Assembly (NCBI RefSeq): GCF_014836545.1
Contig: NZ_JACSQS010000018.1
Location: 44,345-81,699, forward strand
Source: Stenotrophomonas lacuserhaii
GTDB taxonomy: Bacteria; Pseudomonadota; Gammaproteobacteria; Xanthomonadales; Xanthomonadaceae
DNA length: 37,355 bases
Direction: 5' to 3'
Position numbers and translations under genes: made by a program
Part shown: positions 35,251 through 37,355 of the stretch, in pieces
How the letters are laid out: each line of letters starts with the position of its first letter
Numbering within the stretch: the first letter of the stretch is position 1
Notes under the pieces: model-generated
Seen by the model: only the letters and a program-made list of their open reading frames with translations
What the model was told of the DNA's origin: nothing
The model's database searches: none

Positions 35251-35275
35251 AAGCCCGGCCTCGCGCCGGGCTTTT
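35251..35275 (+). terminator. Rho-independent terminator of the alpha cluster
   Basis: AAGCCCGGC (35251-35259) pairs with GCCGGGCTT (35265-35273) over CTCGC, ending in TTTT (35272-35275). A clean terminator placed after rplQ, as expected. Confidence 0.92.
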
Positions 35276-35296
35276 GCGTTGGCAGGCGGCGATATT

Positions 35297-35341
35297 CCGA
35301 CCGGCGCAGCGCGCGGCGGTTCGAACGGCGGCGCCGGTCGG
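35297..35341. repeat. Perfect 11-bp inverted repeat upstream of dsbB
   Basis: CCGACCGGCGC (35297-35307) and GCGCCGGTCGG (35331-35341) are perfect complements. Between them is a GC-rich stretch centred on the palindrome GTTCGAAC (35319-35326). It lies 34 bases before the dsbB start and could be a regulatory site or cruciform; no promoter hexamers stand out around it. Confidence 0.6.
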
Positions 35342-35375
35342 TTACCCTTGGCACCTGCCTGGCTAGAGTCGCCCT

Positions 35376-35879
35376 ATGAATCCGTTCCGTTGGCCGTTCC
35401 GCGCCCAGTTCCTGCTGGGTTTCCTGATCTGTGCGGGTCTGCTCGGCTACGCCATCTTCCTGCAGTTGCAGATGGGACTGGAGCCGTGCCCGTTGTGCAT
35501 TTTCCAGCGCATCGCCTTCGCCGCGCTGGGCCTGCTGTTCCTGATCGGTGCGTTGCACGGGCCGTCCAACCGCCCCGGCCGGGTCACCTATGGGGTACTG
35601 GCCTTCATTGCGGCCGGCGTGGGGATCGGCATCGCGGCACGCCACGTGTACGTGCAGATGATCCCGCCGGAGTTCGGCGCCACCTGCGGCCCGCCGCTGG
35701 CCTTCCTCAGCGAAACCATGGGGCCCTTCGAAGTGTTCCGCACGGTGCTTACCGGCACCGGCAACTGCGGCAACATCGACTGGACCTTCCTGGGCCTGAC
35801 GATGCCGATGTGGTCGCTGGCGTGGTTCGCTCTGCTGGCGGCCTGGGCGTTGCTGGTATCGTTTCGCCGCACGCGCTGA
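35376..35879 (+). CDS. dsbB: Disulfide bond formation protein B
   Basis: DsbB (167 residues) is an inner-membrane quinone reductase that reoxidises periplasmic DsbA. It has four predicted membrane helices (about 11-31, 43-61, 70-88, 145-163) and both cysteine pairs: Cys38 and Cys41 in CPLC, and Cys104 (GATCGP) and Cys131 (GNCGNIDW). The ribosome binding site is weak (AGAG). It is separated from the ribosomal cluster by a terminator, so it needs its own promoter, which I could not place. Confidence 0.95.
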   Translation: MNPFRWPFRAQFLLGFLICAGLLGYAIFLQLQMGLEPCPLCIFQRIAFAALGLLFLIGALHGPSNRPGRVTYGVLAFIAAGVGIGIAARHVYVQMIPPEFGATCGPPLAFLSETMGPFEVFRTVLTGTGNCGNIDWTFLGLTMPMWSLAWFALLAAWALLVSFRRTR

Positions 35880-35898
35880 TCGTGTCTGCTGTAGTTGT

Positions 35899-35925
35899 TC
35901 CGCCGAGCATGGCTCGGCGCTACCC
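35899..35925 (-). repeat. SMAG-like (GTAG) palindromic element
   Basis: Read on the minus strand it starts GGTAGCGCCGAGCC and continues ATGCTCGGCGG, a GTAG head plus an 8-bp stem, matching the elements at 55-130 in layout. It lies in the 66-base gap between dsbB and the DAHP synthase gene, ending 20 bases before the latter's start, and could form a hairpin at the end of the dsbB message. Confidence 0.8.
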
Positions 35926-35945
35926 TGAACGTTCTGGAGTTCGCC

Positions 35946-37304
35946 ATGTCGTCCGTTGATTCCCTGCCCACCGTCGACTGGTCACCGGACAGCTGGCGCG
36001 GCAAGACCGCGCTGCAGATGCCCACCTACCCGGATCCGGTGGCGCTGGATGCCGCACTGCATGAGCTGAAGCGGCTGCCGCCGCTGGTGACCTCGTGGGA
36101 GATCGTCGCACTGAAGCAGCAGCTGGCCGACGCCCAGGAAGGGCGCCGTTTCCTGCTGCAGGGCGGTGACTGCGCGGAGAACTTCAGCGACTGCGAGTCG
36201 GGCATGATCTCCAACCGGCTGAAGGTGCTGCTGCAGATGAGCCTGGTGCTGGTGCACGGCCTGCGCAAGCCGGTGATCCGGGTCGGGCGCTTCGCCGGCC
36301 AGTACGCCAAGCCGCGTTCTGCCGATACCGAAACGCGCGACGGGGTGACCTTGCCGAGCTACCGCGGCGATGTGATCAACGCGCCAGCCTTCACCGAAGC
36401 GGCACGCCTGCCTGATCCGAAGCGGATGCTGCAGGCGCATGCCCATTCGGCGATGACGATGAACTTCGTGCGCGCGCTCATCGACGGCGGCTTCGCCGAC
36501 CTGCACCATCCGGAATACTGGAACCTGGAGTGGGTGCGGCATTCGCCGTTGGCCGTGGAGTACCAGAAGATGGTGACCTCGATCGAAGACTCGATCGGCT
36601 TCATGGAAACCATTTCCGGCTCGCGCGTGCACAACCTCAAGCGCGTCGACTTCTACACCTCGCATGAAGCGCTGCTGCTGCCCTACGAGCAGGGCCTGAC
36701 CCGCCAGGTGCCGCGCCAGCAGGGCTGGCTGAACCTGAGCACGCACTACCCGTGGATCGGCATGCGCACAGCGGCGCTGGATGGCGCCCACGTGGAATAC
36801 CTGCGTGGCGTGCGCAACCCGATCGCGATCAAGGTCGGGCCGTCGGTGCAGCCGGACCAGTTGCTGCGCCTGATCGACGTGCTGAACCCGGACGACGAGC
36901 CGGGCCGCCTGAGCTTCATCCACCGCATGGGCGCGGCGCAGATCGCCGATAAGCTTCCACCGCTGCTGGATGCGGTGAAGCGCGACGGGCGTCGCGTGCT
37001 GTGGGTCTGCGATGCGATGCATGGCAACACCGAAAGCACCGGCAACGGCTACAAGACGCGTCGCTTCGACAACATCCGCGGTGAGGTGGAGCTGTCCTTC
37101 GACCTGCATGCCGCAGCGGGCACGCGACTGGGTGGCGTGCACCTGGAGATGACCGGTGAGGATGTCACCGAGTGCACCGGCGGCGCACGCGAGCTCACCG
37201 AGCGCGACCTGGAACGAGCGTATCGATCCAGCGTGGATCCGCGACTGAACTACGAGCAGTCGCTGGAAATCGCGATGGCGATCGTGCGCAAGCAGGCAGG
37301 CTGA
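35946..37304 (+). CDS. 3-Deoxy-7-phosphoheptulonate synthase, class II
   Basis: This enzyme (452 residues) condenses phosphoenolpyruvate and erythrose 4-phosphate, the first step of the shikimate pathway to aromatic amino acids. It is the plant-like class II type, not the AroFGH type of E. coli. The metal ligands are expected to be Cys76 (LLQGGDCAENF), His359 (CDAMHGNT), Glu401 (HLEMTGED) and Asp431 (SSVDPRLN). Substrate-binding stretches RVGRFAGQYAKPRS (112-125) and NPIAIKVGPS (291-300) are intact. ATG 35946 has GGAG upstream; an earlier in-frame start would lie inside the SMAG-like repeat. The gene is complete, and only 51 bases follow it. Often named aroG or aroF in this family, so I leave the symbol open. 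Confidence 0.95.
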   Translation: MSSVDSLPTVDWSPDSWRGKTALQMPTYPDPVALDAALHELKRLPPLVTSWEIVALKQQLADAQEGRRFLLQGGDCAENFSDCESGMISNRLKVLLQMSLVLVHGLRKPVIRVGRFAGQYAKPRSADTETRDGVTLPSYRGDVINAPAFTEAARLPDPKRMLQAHAHSAMTMNFVRALIDGGFADLHHPEYWNLEWVRHSPLAVEYQKMVTSIEDSIGFMETISGSRVHNLKRVDFYTSHEALLLPYEQGLTRQVPRQQGWLNLSTHYPWIGMRTAALDGAHVEYLRGVRNPIAIKVGPSVQPDQLLRLIDVLNPDDEPGRLSFIHRMGAAQIADKLPPLLDAVKRDGRRVLWVCDAMHGNTESTGNGYKTRRFDNIRGEVELSFDLHAAAGTRLGGVHLEMTGEDVTECTGGARELTERDLERAYRSSVDPRLNYEQSLEIAMAIVRKQAG

Positions 37305-37306
37305 CT

Positions 37307-37355
<49 letters not shown>

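Overview
The window is a 37.4-kb piece of chromosome from a high-GC gammaproteobacterium of the Xanthomonadaceae, most likely Stenotrophomonas (S. maltophilia complex). Three things suggest this: the tRNA-tuf / rif / str / S10-spc-alpha gene order, the Xanthomonad-like ribosomal and RNA-polymerase proteins, and short GTAG-headed palindromes of the SMAG type (about 55-130 and 35899-35925). No database search was possible, so the genus is an inference. Every credible gene lies on the + strand.

Layout. 1-524 is non-coding and repeat-rich: a 17-bp inverted repeat, two facing SMAG-like hairpins and a 113-bp tandem duplication. It is followed by a secreted isoaspartyl peptidase/asparaginase gene (525-1556). 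A strong promoter with an A-rich UP-like tract then drives tRNA-Tyr, tRNA-Gly, tRNA-Thr, tuf, tRNA-Trp, secE and nusG (1590-4460). A second promoter at 4483-4511 drives rplKAJL-rpoBC (to 15942), with an attenuator-like hairpin and a large inverted repeat between rplL and rpoB. A third promoter (16114-16143) drives the str unit rpsL-rpsG-fusA-tuf, closed by a Rho-independent terminator at 20620-20659. A fourth promoter (20744-20773), with a palindrome overlapping its -35, starts the S10-spc-alpha run rpsJ to rplQ (20938-35222), closed by a terminator at 35251-35275. After that come dsbB, a SMAG-like element and a class II DAHP synthase gene. The sequence ends in half of the repeat that opens the window, followed by 36 consecutive G residues.

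How the genes work together. Almost all of the window is the core gene-expression machinery: RNA polymerase (alpha, beta, beta'), the elongation factor NusG, the translation factors EF-Tu (two copies) and EF-G, about thirty ribosomal proteins, four tRNAs, and the SecY/SecE translocon subunits. Proteins are conserved, close to the usual family lengths, and show no frameshifts. The usual resistance positions in RpsL and RpoB look wild type.

I found no novel gene system. The less ordinary content is in the spacers: many perfect GC-rich hairpins without U-tracts, several capped by GNRA tetraloops; two ribosomal promoters whose -35 lies in one arm of a palindrome; a strong terminator inside the spc cluster between rpsN and rpsH; mutually exclusive pairings just upstream of that terminator; no rpmJ after secY; no E. 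coli-type S12-S7 regulatory spacer; and two tuf genes identical over about 1.02 kb.
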